Assembly: GCF_024809855.1 (NCBI RefSeq)
Contig: NZ_JANUEM010000002.1
Coordinates: forward strand, 310,001 to 374,000
Direction of reading: 5' to 3'
DNA: 64,000 bases
Origin: Rheinheimera pacifica
GTDB lineage: Bacteria; Pseudomonadota; Gammaproteobacteria; Enterobacterales; Alteromonadaceae
The notes under the pieces were generated by a model. It was not told where the DNA came from. It saw only the letters and a list, made by a program, of their open reading frames with translations, and ran no database searches. The position numbers and the translations under genes were made by a program. Every line of letters starts with the position of its first letter. Position 1 is the stretch's first letter. Below, piece after piece: positions 1 to 7,073 of the stretch.

Positions 1-56
1 TTAACAGCCTGCTGCTTATCCGCGATATCAGCCTGAGCCTGCAGGCCGCCGGATGA
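1..56 (+). CDS. C-terminal tail of an unidentified gene
   Basis: An open frame enters from the left edge and stops at TGA 54-56, giving a tail of 17 residues that ends LQAAG. It is too short to assign a family. The stop overlaps the ATG of the next small frame as ATGA, the usual sign of translational coupling, which supports a real gene end. Confidence 0.35.
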   Translation, partial: NSLLLIRDISLSLQAAG

Positions 57-136
57 GTTACCCGCCGCTGAGCGCACAAACACTGCGCTACCTGCAACAG
101 CGGCTTAATGGCAGTGATTACCCGATGGCTAACTAG
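53..136 (+). CDS. Possible 27-residue ORF overlapping the left-edge gene
   Basis: An ATG at 53 overlaps the TGA of the left-edge frame (ATGA) and opens a 27-codon frame ending at TAG 134-136. The peptide begins MSYPPLSAQTLRYLQQRL and I recognise no family. It could be a genuine coupled micro-gene, the stump of a truncated second gene, or chance. No other evidence supports it. Confidence 0.2.
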   Translation: MSYPPLSAQTLRYLQQRLNGSDYPMAN

Positions 137-297
137 TACAGTTGGGTTGGGGGCTAAGGCATGCGCATTAGCAACAATTCAACAGTGAAGCAAGTTTAGT
201 CCGCTGTTGCTCAGCCACAATTCAGTTTACGCTGATTAGCATCTGGCCGCGTATTGCACAAATTAACTGATATGATGAAAAAACTCTGATCACAGCT

Positions 298-984
298 GTG
301 GTGTTGCTTGCGACACTTTATGGCATATGGCAACTCTCTTCAGCCCGCAGCTTCCAGCTGTTTGGTGAGCTGATACACCGGGTGGATACCAACGAAAAAG
401 TTATTGCCCTAACCTTTGATGACGGCCCATCCAAACGCTTTACTGATGAGGTGCTGACCATACTGGCAGCAGAGCGGGTAACCGCGACCTTTTTTGTTAC
501 CGGTAAAGAAACAACGCAAAATTTACCTCAGGCCCGGCAACTGCTGGCTGCTGGCCATCAACTGGGTAATCATAGTTATAGTCACCCGCGTATGTTGCTA
601 ATGTCGCCCACCGCAGTTGCCAGAGAGATTGAACAAACCGATGCAGCTATTCGCAGTGCAGGGTATAAAGGCGATATTCTGTTTCGCCCACCTTATGGCA
701 AAAAGCTGCTGGTGCTACCCTGGTATCTGGCAAAGCATAACCGCACGACGATTATGTGGGATCTTGAGCCGGAAACTGATCCAAAGCTGGCAAGTGACGC
801 CCAGGCGATGGCGGCGTATGTGATTAACAATGCTAAGCCCGGCAGCATTGTTTTGTTGCATGTGATGTACCAAAGCCGGCAGGCCTCACGTGAGGCTCTG
901 CCGTTAATAATTGAAGGTTTAAAGCAAAAAGGCTACCGGTTTGTTACGGTTAATGAGTTGCTGGCGATGCGCGCTCAGAGCTAA
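298..984 (+). CDS. Polysaccharide deacetylase (NodB/CE4 family), N-terminus apparently frameshifted
   Basis: This is a carbohydrate esterase 4 domain protein that would remove N- or O-acetyl groups from a polysaccharide. All five NodB motifs are visible: TFDDGP at residues 39-44, NHSYSHP at 91-97, RPPYG at 130-134, WDLEPE at 154-159 and LLH at 186-188. The longest frame begins at GTG 298 inside a hydrophobic segment and has no convincing ribosome site. Upstream, ATG ATG AAA AAA at 272-283 runs into a stop in another frame. One extra A in the A6 run would join it as a normal signal anchor (MMKKTLITAVVLLATLYG). So either the start is GTG 298, or the run is a sequencing/assembly error, a mutation or a slippery site. 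The 3' end overlaps the convergent acyltransferase by 35 bp. Confidence 0.85.
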   Translation: MVLLATLYGIWQLSSARSFQLFGELIHRVDTNEKVIALTFDDGPSKRFTDEVLTILAAERVTATFFVTGKETTQNLPQARQLLAAGHQLGNHSYSHPRMLLMSPTAVAREIEQTDAAIRSAGYKGDILFRPPYGKKLLVLPWYLAKHNRTTIMWDLEPETDPKLASDAQAMAAYVINNAKPGSIVLLHVMYQSRQASREALPLIIEGLKQKGYRFVTVNELLAMRAQS

Positions 985-2170
985 CAGCAGGCAGCTTAAC
1001 TTTTAAACCAAACAACCAGCGGCTTAGCCAGAAGCGTTTGATTAGCTCGTAACCAGCCCAGCAGCCCAGGCAGGTCAGCACTATTAACGCTATAGCTTCA
1101 ATGCCTACCGGTAGTGCCAGTGGTTTTAGCCATACGGCAAATACGATAATCAGGGTTTGGTGTAGCATATACCAAGGCAAGATAGCGTTATTGCTGTAGT
1201 GCAACAGGCTGCCGTTTTTATCCAGCTTATTGGTTGGCCGGTTCAGGTAACGGCCTGCGTAACCCACCAAGGCCAGGATCCAGCACCAGTGATTCAGCGA
1301 CAGCACGGCAGAGAAAACCAACCGTAACATAAAGGTGATTTCATTATCCGGTAAGCTGCCAAATACGCCGTTACGATCAGCAATAATCAGGCTATAGCAC
1401 AGTAAGGCCGCCAGCAGGAAGTAACGCCGGTAGCGGATAACCTGCAGCCACCAGTTCCCTTGCTGGGCAAACAGGTAACCAGCAATAAATACCAGCATAT
1501 ATTTACCGTGGTTATACCAATCATCCAGCAGCGCATGGGTAGACGGAAAATGCATGCGTAATGTCAGCCAGGCCAGCATCATGCTGCCAACGATAAGTAA
1601 AAAAGCATAGCGCCCCGGCATGGCCTGTAGCCAGTTTGCTGTGGCAAGCCGGTTTAACGGGCCAGCGAACAACAGCATCAGTGCGCTGTAGCACCATAAA
1701 TACGGCAAAAACCACAGATGGTTCCAGGTTAGCAGGCCAATAGGGCTGTGGTGATCTCTTAACAGCTCTGTATTGGGGTTAATATACTGCCACCAAAAAC
1801 TCAGATAACCCGGTTCAATGAGCTGCTGCGATAAAGCCTCAAAATATACCTGCGGCACCACCACAATAAACATGGCACACAGCAGCGGAATAAGTAAGCG
1901 GTTACTGCGCAGGCGAAACAAGCTTAACCGGCTGCTGCGTTGCTGCGCTAACGCCAGCGCCATAGCGCTGATAAAAAACAACAGCGACATCCTCCACTGG
2001 TTGGTTAATATCATCAGGTTTTGCAACGCTTCGCTGGTTACATCACTTTTAATATGCCAGCCCCAGTCGGCTACATAGTACATGCCAATGTGATACAAAA
2101 TCAGCAGGCCAAAGGCCAGGGTGCGCAGCCAGTCCAGGTCGTAGTGGCGCTGATAAGGTGTGGTGGTCAT
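950..2170 (-). CDS. Membrane acyltransferase family 3 (OpgC-like)
   Basis: This 406-residue polytopic membrane protein belongs to the acyltransferase-3 superfamily, which transfers acyl groups such as acetyl or succinyl to envelope or exported glycans. The N-terminal signature YDLDWLRTLAFGLLILYHIG (about residues 10-29) carries the Asp-Trp-Leu-Arg and His typical of OpgC-type members. About ten hydrophobic segments follow, with WYMLHQTLII near the C-terminus. The start is ATG with an upstream CGGAGC in the ribosome-site position. It is convergent with, and overlaps, the deacetylase, so the two are adjacent glycan-modifying functions but not an operon. The exact acyl donor and glycan acceptor cannot be read from sequence. 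Confidence 0.8.
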   Translation of the reverse strand: MTTTPYQRHYDLDWLRTLAFGLLILYHIGMYYVADWGWHIKSDVTSEALQNLMILTNQWRMSLLFFISAMALALAQQRSSRLSLFRLRSNRLLIPLLCAMFIVVVPQVYFEALSQQLIEPGYLSFWWQYINPNTELLRDHHSPIGLLTWNHLWFLPYLWCYSALMLLFAGPLNRLATANWLQAMPGRYAFLLIVGSMMLAWLTLRMHFPSTHALLDDWYNHGKYMLVFIAGYLFAQQGNWWLQVIRYRRYFLLAALLCYSLIIADRNGVFGSLPDNEITFMLRLVFSAVLSLNHWCWILALVGYAGRYLNRPTNKLDKNGSLLHYSNNAILPWYMLHQTLIIVFAVWLKPLALPVGIEAIALIVLTCLGCWAGYELIKRFWLSRWLFGLKVKLPAVSSERASPATH

Positions 2171-2275
2171 TGTGGTGCTCCGTTATTACTGTTGCGCTAT
2201 AGTGCGGTGCTGCAATAGCATGAGAAACAGCAGAATGACTGACAGGCGGCGTTTGGGGATAACAGGTGGTACAGT

Positions 2276-3166
2276 GTGACGAACGGTAAGGCAAAAAGTG
2301 CGTTTGAGCGGTTTGACAGGCATCCGCAGTTATTCAGCTATCTGATACTTACAGTATATTTTTTTATTAATGCCGCTATTAACGCCAGTTCTGTCTGGAT
2401 GGAACACAGCAGAAACAGCAATAATACCCTGCAGTTGTGGGAGCCCATAGTGTGGGAATACAGCAGCGCGGTAAGTACCCTGCTGCTGTGCCCGCTGTTT
2501 TTCTGGTGGTTTAGCCGCCATCCGTTGCAATTAACCGGCATACGCCGACAGCTACTGCGGCATTTATTCGGCAGCCTGGTGTTTTCTGTCTGCCATGTGG
2601 TCATTATGGTGGGTCTGCGCGAGCTGATTTATTACTGGCACGGCTGGAATTACAACTTCGGCCCGTTGTTACGCGAGTTTTTCTACGAATACCGTAAAGA
2701 TGCCTGGGGTTATCTGTTTTTTCTGCTGGGATACCAGCTGGCGCAGTTCGTTTACAGCCGTATCAAAGGTGAAGCGCACCAGTTAGATAATGCTGAAGAG
2801 AGCGGTGTAGCGCAGCCGGTAAAAGCGCCGGAGCATTTTCTGGTAAAAAAGCTGGATAAAGAGTTTTTGATCCGGGTAGATGATATTGAATGGCTGGAAG
2901 CCAGCGGCAATTACGTTAACCTGCACAGCAAAGGCCGTATTTATCCGCTGCGCGCGACGTTAAGTAACACTTTGATGCAGCTAAGCAGCAAAGGTTTTAG
3001 CCGTATTCATCGCAGTTTGGCAGTAAACCATAATGCGATAGACAGCATTAGCTACGACAGCAGCGGCGATGGTGATATTTTGCTTAAAAGCGGGCAGCAA
3101 CTGGCGCTGTCACGCCGTTTTAAAGACGCATTCAGAGCCGCATTGCAACCCGATGCAGCGAATTGA
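2276..3166 (+). CDS. Membrane-bound LytTR-family transcriptional regulator
   Basis: The 296-residue protein has about four hydrophobic segments in its first 160 residues. A C-terminal LytTR DNA-binding domain spans about residues 190-293, with the hallmark run DIEWLEASGNYVNLHSKGR and IHRSLAVNH later in the domain. It lacks a receiver domain, so it is not a standard two-component regulator. It probably senses a membrane or small-molecule signal directly. Translation appears to start at GTG 2276, since no better ATG with a ribosome site is visible upstream in frame. It is divergent from the acyltransferase with about 105 bp between them, so it may control that gene and itself; that is inference. 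Confidence 0.8.
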   Translation: MTNGKAKSAFERFDRHPQLFSYLILTVYFFINAAINASSVWMEHSRNSNNTLQLWEPIVWEYSSAVSTLLLCPLFFWWFSRHPLQLTGIRRQLLRHLFGSLVFSVCHVVIMVGLRELIYYWHGWNYNFGPLLREFFYEYRKDAWGYLFFLLGYQLAQFVYSRIKGEAHQLDNAEESGVAQPVKAPEHFLVKKLDKEFLIRVDDIEWLEASGNYVNLHSKGRIYPLRATLSNTLMQLSSKGFSRIHRSLAVNHNAIDSISYDSSGDGDILLKSGQQLALSRRFKDAFRAALQPDAAN

Positions 3167-3207
3167 AGAACTTCCACCCACATTAATAATATTAAGGGCG
3201 ACATACT

Positions 3208-3426
3208 ATGGCGACACAGTTTAAAGAATACAGAGTGATCCATATCGCTGAAGGTGGCTGTGGCACTATATTTTTCGGTGCTTCAGGTTTGCCGTTAAAA
3301 AAAGTTGAGGCAGAGCTCAATGCGCAGGCTGCACAGGGCTGGCAGGTAGTATTTCAGGTGATTGAGCACAAGCGTTTCTGGTTGTTCTGGAGCCGTGAAG
3401 CCATGATTGTTACGCTGGCCCGCTAA
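3208..3426 (+). CDS. DUF4177 family small protein
   Basis: A 72-residue protein matching the DUF4177 pattern: an initial YRVIHI strand, a GASGLP turn, then EAELNAQAAQGWQVV, the typical E-x2-LN-x3-xxGWEVV helix-strand core, ending in a basic/aromatic strand. The function of the family is unknown, and it is usually a small soluble or membrane-associated domain. The ATG at 3208 has a weak AAGGGCG ribosome site. The stop TAA is followed after one base by the GTG of the YidD-like gene, so the two are very likely co-translated. Confidence 0.75.
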   Translation: MATQFKEYRVIHIAEGGCGTIFFGASGLPLKKVEAELNAQAAQGWQVVFQVIEHKRFWLFWSREAMIVTLAR

Positions 3427-3427
3427 A

Positions 3428-3691
3428 GTGAAACGGCTACTGCTGTGGGCAATACGCCGTTACCGTAGCAGTGGTGGTGGTAAACGCTGGTTTGGTATTG
3501 ACTGCAACTTTGAACCCAGCTGCTCTGCCTATACTTACACCGCCATTGAACGTTTTGGTCTGCGCCGTGGTGTGTTGCTGGGCTGGCAGCGCATTAAGCG
3601 CTGCAGCCATCGCGACAGCTTTTGCAAATGCATCGAGCCGGTACCAGCGGCTGAGCATAATCCAGGGTTAAAATGTGCTGTTAAACGCTAA
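3428..3691 (+). CDS. yidD: YidD-like membrane protein insertion efficiency factor
   Basis: A small basic protein of the YidD family, which binds the membrane face and assists YidC-dependent insertion. Recognisable family features are the basic amphipathic N-terminus (KRLLLWAIRRYRS), CNFEPSCSAYTYTAIERFG corresponding to the family CxFxPTCSxYxxxAIexxG core, a basic KRCSHR stretch, and a closing PVP. I chose GTG 3428 because it directly follows the DUF4177 stop and restores the usual N-terminus; a TTG at 3407 would add seven residues. YidD normally sits between rnpA and yidC. Here it is away from that context, so it is probably a divergent paralogue. Confidence 0.75.
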   Translation: MKRLLLWAIRRYRSSGGGKRWFGIDCNFEPSCSAYTYTAIERFGLRRGVLLGWQRIKRCSHRDSFCKCIEPVPAAEHNPGLKCAVKR

Positions 3692-3716
3692 ACCATAGCA
3701 AGTGGGATAAACCAAA

Positions 3717-3741
3717 GCAGCGGTAATAAACATACCGCTGC
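3717..3741. terminator. Hairpin between convergent genes (bidirectional terminator candidate)
   Basis: GCAGCGGTA (3717-3725) pairs with TACCGCTGC (3733-3741) across a 7-nt loop. It lies between the YidD-like gene and the convergent VNG-repeat gene. Short T runs on both sides are modest, so termination strength is uncertain. Confidence 0.5.
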
Positions 3742-3752
3742 TGCTTTACCGG

Positions 3753-4415
3753 TTAACGGCCGTCGTTAATCTGTGTTACCACTTTAGCCTGCATCGCCGG
3801 GTTTTCGATCTGCAGCTCAACTTCTTGCTGCAGAATAATATTGCCCTCTACCACAGCATCAGCGCCGATATACAAAGTGGGCTTTTTGTCATTATTCCAG
3901 CCGAAAAAAGCTTTTTTCTTACCACGTGGTTTGTATACCACGTCACCTTTTACCACTGTTTTGCCGGTTAATTTAATGTCGCCATTTACCGTAGTTACAT
4001 CACGGCCTGCCTGGCTGTTATCCAGCACAATGTCGCCATTCACGGTGGTGACATTGCCACCAATAACCGTATTACTACCGGCTAAAATCTTACCGTTAAC
4101 GGTGCTGAGTTCATCTGCTACTTGCAAGCCGCTGCCGCTTTCAATACTGCCGTTTACTGTGCTGGCGCTGTGCAGCTTTACGTTGTCGCGCAGCTCTATG
4201 CTGCCATTAACGGTAGAAACGCTTTTGGCACTGCTGTTGCTGGCCATTTTTACGCTGCCATTTACCAGCGAAATGTCGTCATAGTGTTGGTTGCTGCTCA
4301 CTGAAGCTGAGCCCAGTACTTTATCAATACTGCCATGCTCTGCGGCATAAGCATTAACCAGACAACCGGACGCAATCACTAAACTTACAGTGGCAACAAT
4401 TTGAGATAATTTCAT
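3753..4415 (-). CDS. Secreted VNG-repeat protein (DUF4097/bactofilin-like beta-repeat)
   Basis: The 220-residue exported protein starts at ATG 4415, preceded by AAGGA at good spacing. An upstream in-frame extension of 40 codons is not credible. Residues 1-26 form a signal peptide ending around AYA. The mature part holds at least six imperfect repeats of about 18-22 residues built on (S/T)xVNG(S/D/K)I, for example SLVNGSV, STVNGSIEL, STVNGKIL and TTVNGDIVL. This pattern predicts a regular beta-solenoid. A KPRGKKKAFFGW basic patch interrupts it, and the protein ends in charged beta segments. Such proteins are seen in proteobacteria as uncharacterised envelope proteins, and no enzyme motif is visible. 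Its neighbours give no functional clue. Confidence 0.7.
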   Translation of the reverse strand: MKLSQIVATVSLVIASGCLVNAYAAEHGSIDKVLGSASVSSNQHYDDISLVNGSVKMASNSSAKSVSTVNGSIELRDNVKLHSASTVNGSIESGSGLQVADELSTVNGKILAGSNTVIGGNVTTVNGDIVLDNSQAGRDVTTVNGDIKLTGKTVVKGDVVYKPRGKKKAFFGWNNDKKPTLYIGADAVVEGNIILQQEVELQIENPAMQAKVVTQINDGR

Positions 4416-4707
4416 GGTGATATCCTTTTTATAGTTAGGTTGCCATAGGTTTTGCAAAAGCTTTGCCATATTTAACTGTTTGAAATTTAATGAATTAAAT
4501 TCCTGTCCTTTTATGTTTGTGAAGTTTTTCGCCAAAATGTGGCTGGAAATGCTAATTAATAAGTTTTTACTTCTACAGGTTCTTACGCTTGAAAAAAGGC
4601 TTTTTATGATATATTTTTATAACTTAATTTAACTTTTTATTTAACTTTGAAATTGGTTTAGTGTCGGTTTTAGCGGTAGCGGCGCACATTTGCAGGAGAT
4701 CTGAGGC
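4416..4707. other. AT-rich intergenic region with divergent promoters
   Basis: About 290 bp without a gene, clearly more AT-rich than its surroundings from about 4,530 to 4,660. It must hold the promoters for the divergent VNG-repeat gene and the Cys/His protein at 4708. TTGAAA near 4588 followed by TATATT about 15 bases on is a weak sigma-70 candidate on the plus strand. No palindrome or RNA structure stands out. The composition shift could mark the edge of an acquired segment. Confidence 0.4.
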
Positions 4708-5214
4708 ATGTCTCAAGTTCCAACCGATATTGATAATAATCTTAATCAGCATATCAGCTACCTTTGTCCGTTTAGCATTGGCCAGAATAATAGCCAAAAC
4801 CACTGTGCACATTTTGTTTCTCATGTCATGGGCTACGAATTTGCCGGGCCAACCTGTAAAAACTTTACCTGGGACGATAAACAGAAAGCCGATGCCGGTG
4901 CCACTATCCGGGTAGATGATATTTTTAAACGCTCACAGCAAACCGGCTTGCTGGAAGATAAAAGTGCCGCAATGACGGAATGCCTGATTTTCGTTACGCT
5001 GGCGTCTAATGTCAGCAAGGTAGGAGGGGCACTGGTAATGGGCAATCATCCACGTAAGCATATTGGTATTTTGTCGCACGGTAAGGTGTGGAACTACAGC
5101 AATACCGGCAACAAGGTTGTGGCCGACACGCTGGAAGCGTTTAAAGTTAAGTTTACTAACGCCTACAAAACTGCAGGTACGACGGTTGAATTTTATTACG
5201 GTAAATTGATATGA
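4708..5214 (+). CDS. Leaderless Cys/His (CHAP/NlpC-like) putative peptidoglycan amidase
   Basis: A 168-residue protein with no signal peptide. Its layout resembles a papain-like peptidoglycan hydrolase. Cys33 sits in NHCAHFVSHVMGY, comparable to the CHAP/NlpC (G/N)xCxxFV helix start. His118 sits in HPRKHIGILS, followed by KVWNYSN, where Asn129 could be the third polar residue. A GATIRVDDIF segment in between fits the family's surface loop. The ATG has a GGAGATCTGAGGC ribosome region. The next gene overlaps by 4 bp and encodes an exported cysteine-rich protein. This suggests an effector that cuts peptidoglycan after delivery by another machine, for example type VI secretion, with a periplasmic immunity partner. 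No secretion genes are in the window, so delivery is inference. A house-keeping cysteine peptidase is the alternative. Confidence 0.55.
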   Translation: MSQVPTDIDNNLNQHISYLCPFSIGQNNSQNHCAHFVSHVMGYEFAGPTCKNFTWDDKQKADAGATIRVDDIFKRSQQTGLLEDKSAAMTECLIFVTLASNVSKVGGALVMGNHPRKHIGILSHGKVWNYSNTGNKVVADTLEAFKVKFTNAYKTAGTTVEFYYGKLI

Positions 5215-5639
5215 AAAATCCCGCTTTGCTCGCGTTGTTGTTTACTGCTTGCGCCTGTGCCGGCCCGGCAGCCGTAACGCCGCCCCAGGCAGAGCAAGTG
5301 TTTCAGGTGTTTATGCAGAACATGGCATTACCGTTAAGCAGTGAGCCAAATTGCCAGCAAACCTCTGCGGCTAACCCGGCGCAAAGCCTGACACTGGGCC
5401 AGCATTTTGCTACTAATTTATCGGTGAGTTATGCCAGCGATAATAACGTTAGTGTGAAGTCATCCTGCACAGCCTCAAAGTTTGAACAGGAAAACGGCCA
5501 GTTACAGCCGGTATGGGATTGCAAAATAGAGCTGCAGGAGCAAGACGCACAAGGCGAATTTATTTCCAGCTCTATGACAGCATTTTACTTAACGGCAGAC
5601 AGCAAAACTTTATTACCGGGCTCGTTACGCTGTTTTTAA
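5211..5639 (+). CDS. Small exported cysteine-rich protein, candidate immunity partner
   Basis: This 142-residue protein starts at ATG 5211, overlapping the previous stop as ATGA, so translation is coupled. Residues 1-22 form a signal peptide. TACAC at 13-17 could serve as a weak lipobox but is not canonical. The mature part has four cysteines (48, 86, 104 and 141), an even number compatible with two disulfides in the periplasm. I recognise no family. The pairing of a leaderless Cys/His hydrolase candidate with a small oxidised periplasmic protein matches the genetic layout of amidase effector/immunity pairs. Its immunity role is inferred only from that layout. Confidence 0.6.
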   Translation: MKNPALLALLFTACACAGPAAVTPPQAEQVFQVFMQNMALPLSSEPNCQQTSAANPAQSLTLGQHFATNLSVSYASDNNVSVKSSCTASKFEQENGQLQPVWDCKIELQEQDAQGEFISSSMTAFYLTADSKTLLPGSLRCF

Positions 5640-5661
5640 CCTGTTGCGTAACAGTGAAAGC

Positions 5662-6513
5662 CTAATCGTCTTGTTCAAGTGCACGGGCTTTGCGCGCTTC
5701 AGCTTCAGCAAAGGCTGCTTTTATTTGCTCCAGTACCGCATCAACGTCGGTTTCGCTGGTATCAGCAATAAATTCGCCGCTTAGCTCTACTTCAGGGTGT
5801 AGCGCTCCGGCTTCATACAGCGCCCAGATTTCTTCGGCGTATTGGGTGCTAAGTAGTGCCGGGGCATATTGGCCGTAATAGTCGCGCATATTATTTACGT
5901 CGCGGCAGAACATCCATTTAGCATTATTGTTGGCAGCGGCATCAACCGCTTGCGGCAGGTCAATCACTACCGGGCCGTGGTCGTCGACTAATACGTTAAA
6001 TTCAGATAAATCGCCATGTACCAGGCCTTCGCACAGCATAATCACAATGTAGTGCAGCATAGTGGCGTGATCAGCTATGGCTAAATCGGCATCCATTGCC
6101 ACATCGGCCAACCGTGGTGCTACCATGCCTTCATCGTCGCATACCAGTTCCATTAACAATACGCCGTCGTAACAGCCATAAGGCTGCGGCACACGTACAC
6201 CGGCTTTGGCCAGTTTAAACAGGGCATCTACTTCGGCATTCTGCCAGCTTTCTTCCTGCTGCTGACGGCCAAACTTAGAGCCTTTTTCCATCGCGCGGGC
6301 CCGGCGGCTGCTGCGTACTTTACGGCCTTCCTGATACAGCACGGCTTGCTTAAAGCTGCGTTTATCGGCTTCTTTATACACTTTGGCGCAGCGGATATCG
6401 TCGCCACAACGGACGATATACACAGAGGCTTCTTTGCCGCTCATCAGCGGGCGGATGACTTCATCCACCAGGCCTTCATCGACCAGTGGTTGAATACGTT
6501 TCGGTATTTTCAT
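5662..6513 (-). CDS. RIO-family serine protein kinase
   Basis: A 283-residue atypical protein kinase of the RIO1-like bacterial group. Visible motifs are SGKEASVY at residues 25-32 (ATP-binding loop), Lys44 in CAKVYK, HGDLSEFN at 166-173 with catalytic Asp168, and VVIDLPQ with the metal-binding Asp185. Archaeal and eukaryotic relatives act in ribosome maturation, while the bacterial members are poorly characterised. The N-terminal KRIQPLVDEGLVDEVIRPLMSG helix-turn portion is typical. It stands alone, convergent with the 5211 gene, and the MAPEG gene lies upstream on the same strand. Family assignment is strong; the substrate is unknown. Confidence 0.85.
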   Translation of the reverse strand: MKIPKRIQPLVDEGLVDEVIRPLMSGKEASVYIVRCGDDIRCAKVYKEADKRSFKQAVLYQEGRKVRSSRRARAMEKGSKFGRQQQEESWQNAEVDALFKLAKAGVRVPQPYGCYDGVLLMELVCDDEGMVAPRLADVAMDADLAIADHATMLHYIVIMLCEGLVHGDLSEFNVLVDDHGPVVIDLPQAVDAAANNNAKWMFCRDVNNMRDYYGQYAPALLSTQYAEEIWALYEAGALHPEVELSGEFIADTSETDVDAVLEQIKAAFAEAEARKARALEQDD

Positions 6514-6596
6514 TGCGCCGTTATACCTTAGTTATCGGCGCATAGAAATAGCTTACATGGGCTCTGGCCTGAAAATAATTGCAGCACTACCGCCGG

Positions 6597-6995
6597 TTAC
6601 CCGGCGATGTAGAGGCGGACAAAATACAGCACAATAATTGCCAGTGCAGACAAGGCGATAACGCCGAATGTGAGTAGCATACCAAATACACGGAATTTAA
6701 ACGGCTCTTTTAGCTGGCGCACGCCCCAGGCATGGCTTAACCGGCCCAGTAGCAGCGCAATACCTAAAATATGCAGGTAAATAGCAGCTAAACCGCTGTA
6801 CTCGGCCAGAAACATCAATAGCAGAGCAAAGGGCACATATTCAGCAAAATTAGCATGCACCCGTATAGCGCGCTCCAGGCACAATTCACCTTTGCTGCCG
6901 ATACCTACCTGAAAACGGCGGCGTTTCGCTATCACGTTAACACTTAGCAGTAGAAAGAACAGGCCAAGTATTGCGGCATATAAAGCTGTTGTCAT
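6597..6995 (-). CDS. MAPEG family membrane protein (YecN-like)
   Basis: A 132-residue integral membrane protein of the MAPEG superfamily, which includes glutathione- and eicosanoid-related membrane enzymes. The family core ERAIRVHANFAEYVPFALLL (about residues 41-60) is clear, followed by a GRLSHAWGV loop and two or three further transmembrane segments. Bacterial YecN-type members have no firm function. Its gene follows the depolymerase gene on the same strand, but a good hairpin (7016-7040) separates them, so it probably has its own promoter. Confidence 0.8.
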   Translation of the reverse strand: MTTALYAAILGLFFLLLSVNVIAKRRRFQVGIGSKGELCLERAIRVHANFAEYVPFALLLMFLAEYSGLAAIYLHILGIALLLGRLSHAWGVRQLKEPFKFRVFGMLLTFGVIALSALAIIVLYFVRLYIAG

Positions 6996-7011
6996 AGTGT
7001 ATCCTCAGAAA

Positions 7012-7040
7012 TTATAAAGCCCGTTACGGGCACGGGCTTT
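7012..7040 (-). terminator. Rho-independent terminator of the depolymerase gene
   Basis: On the minus strand AAAGCCCGT pairs with ACGGGCTTT (plus positions 7032-7040 and 7016-7024) around a 7-nt loop, followed by ATAATTT. It lies just past the stop of the esterase gene at 7074. Confidence 0.7.
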
Positions 7041-7073
7041 AGCATAGCGTTGTTTTAGCTAATTTACAGCATC

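Noticed and set aside
3841-4284. Long plus-strand ORF opposite the VNG-repeat gene
   Set aside because: It is the antisense shadow of the repeat gene, with low-complexity content and no ribosome site.
3753-4415. Possible CRISPR-like repeat array in the VNG region
   Set aside because: The repeats are codon-level repeats of a protein motif in a single open frame and have no uniform spacers.
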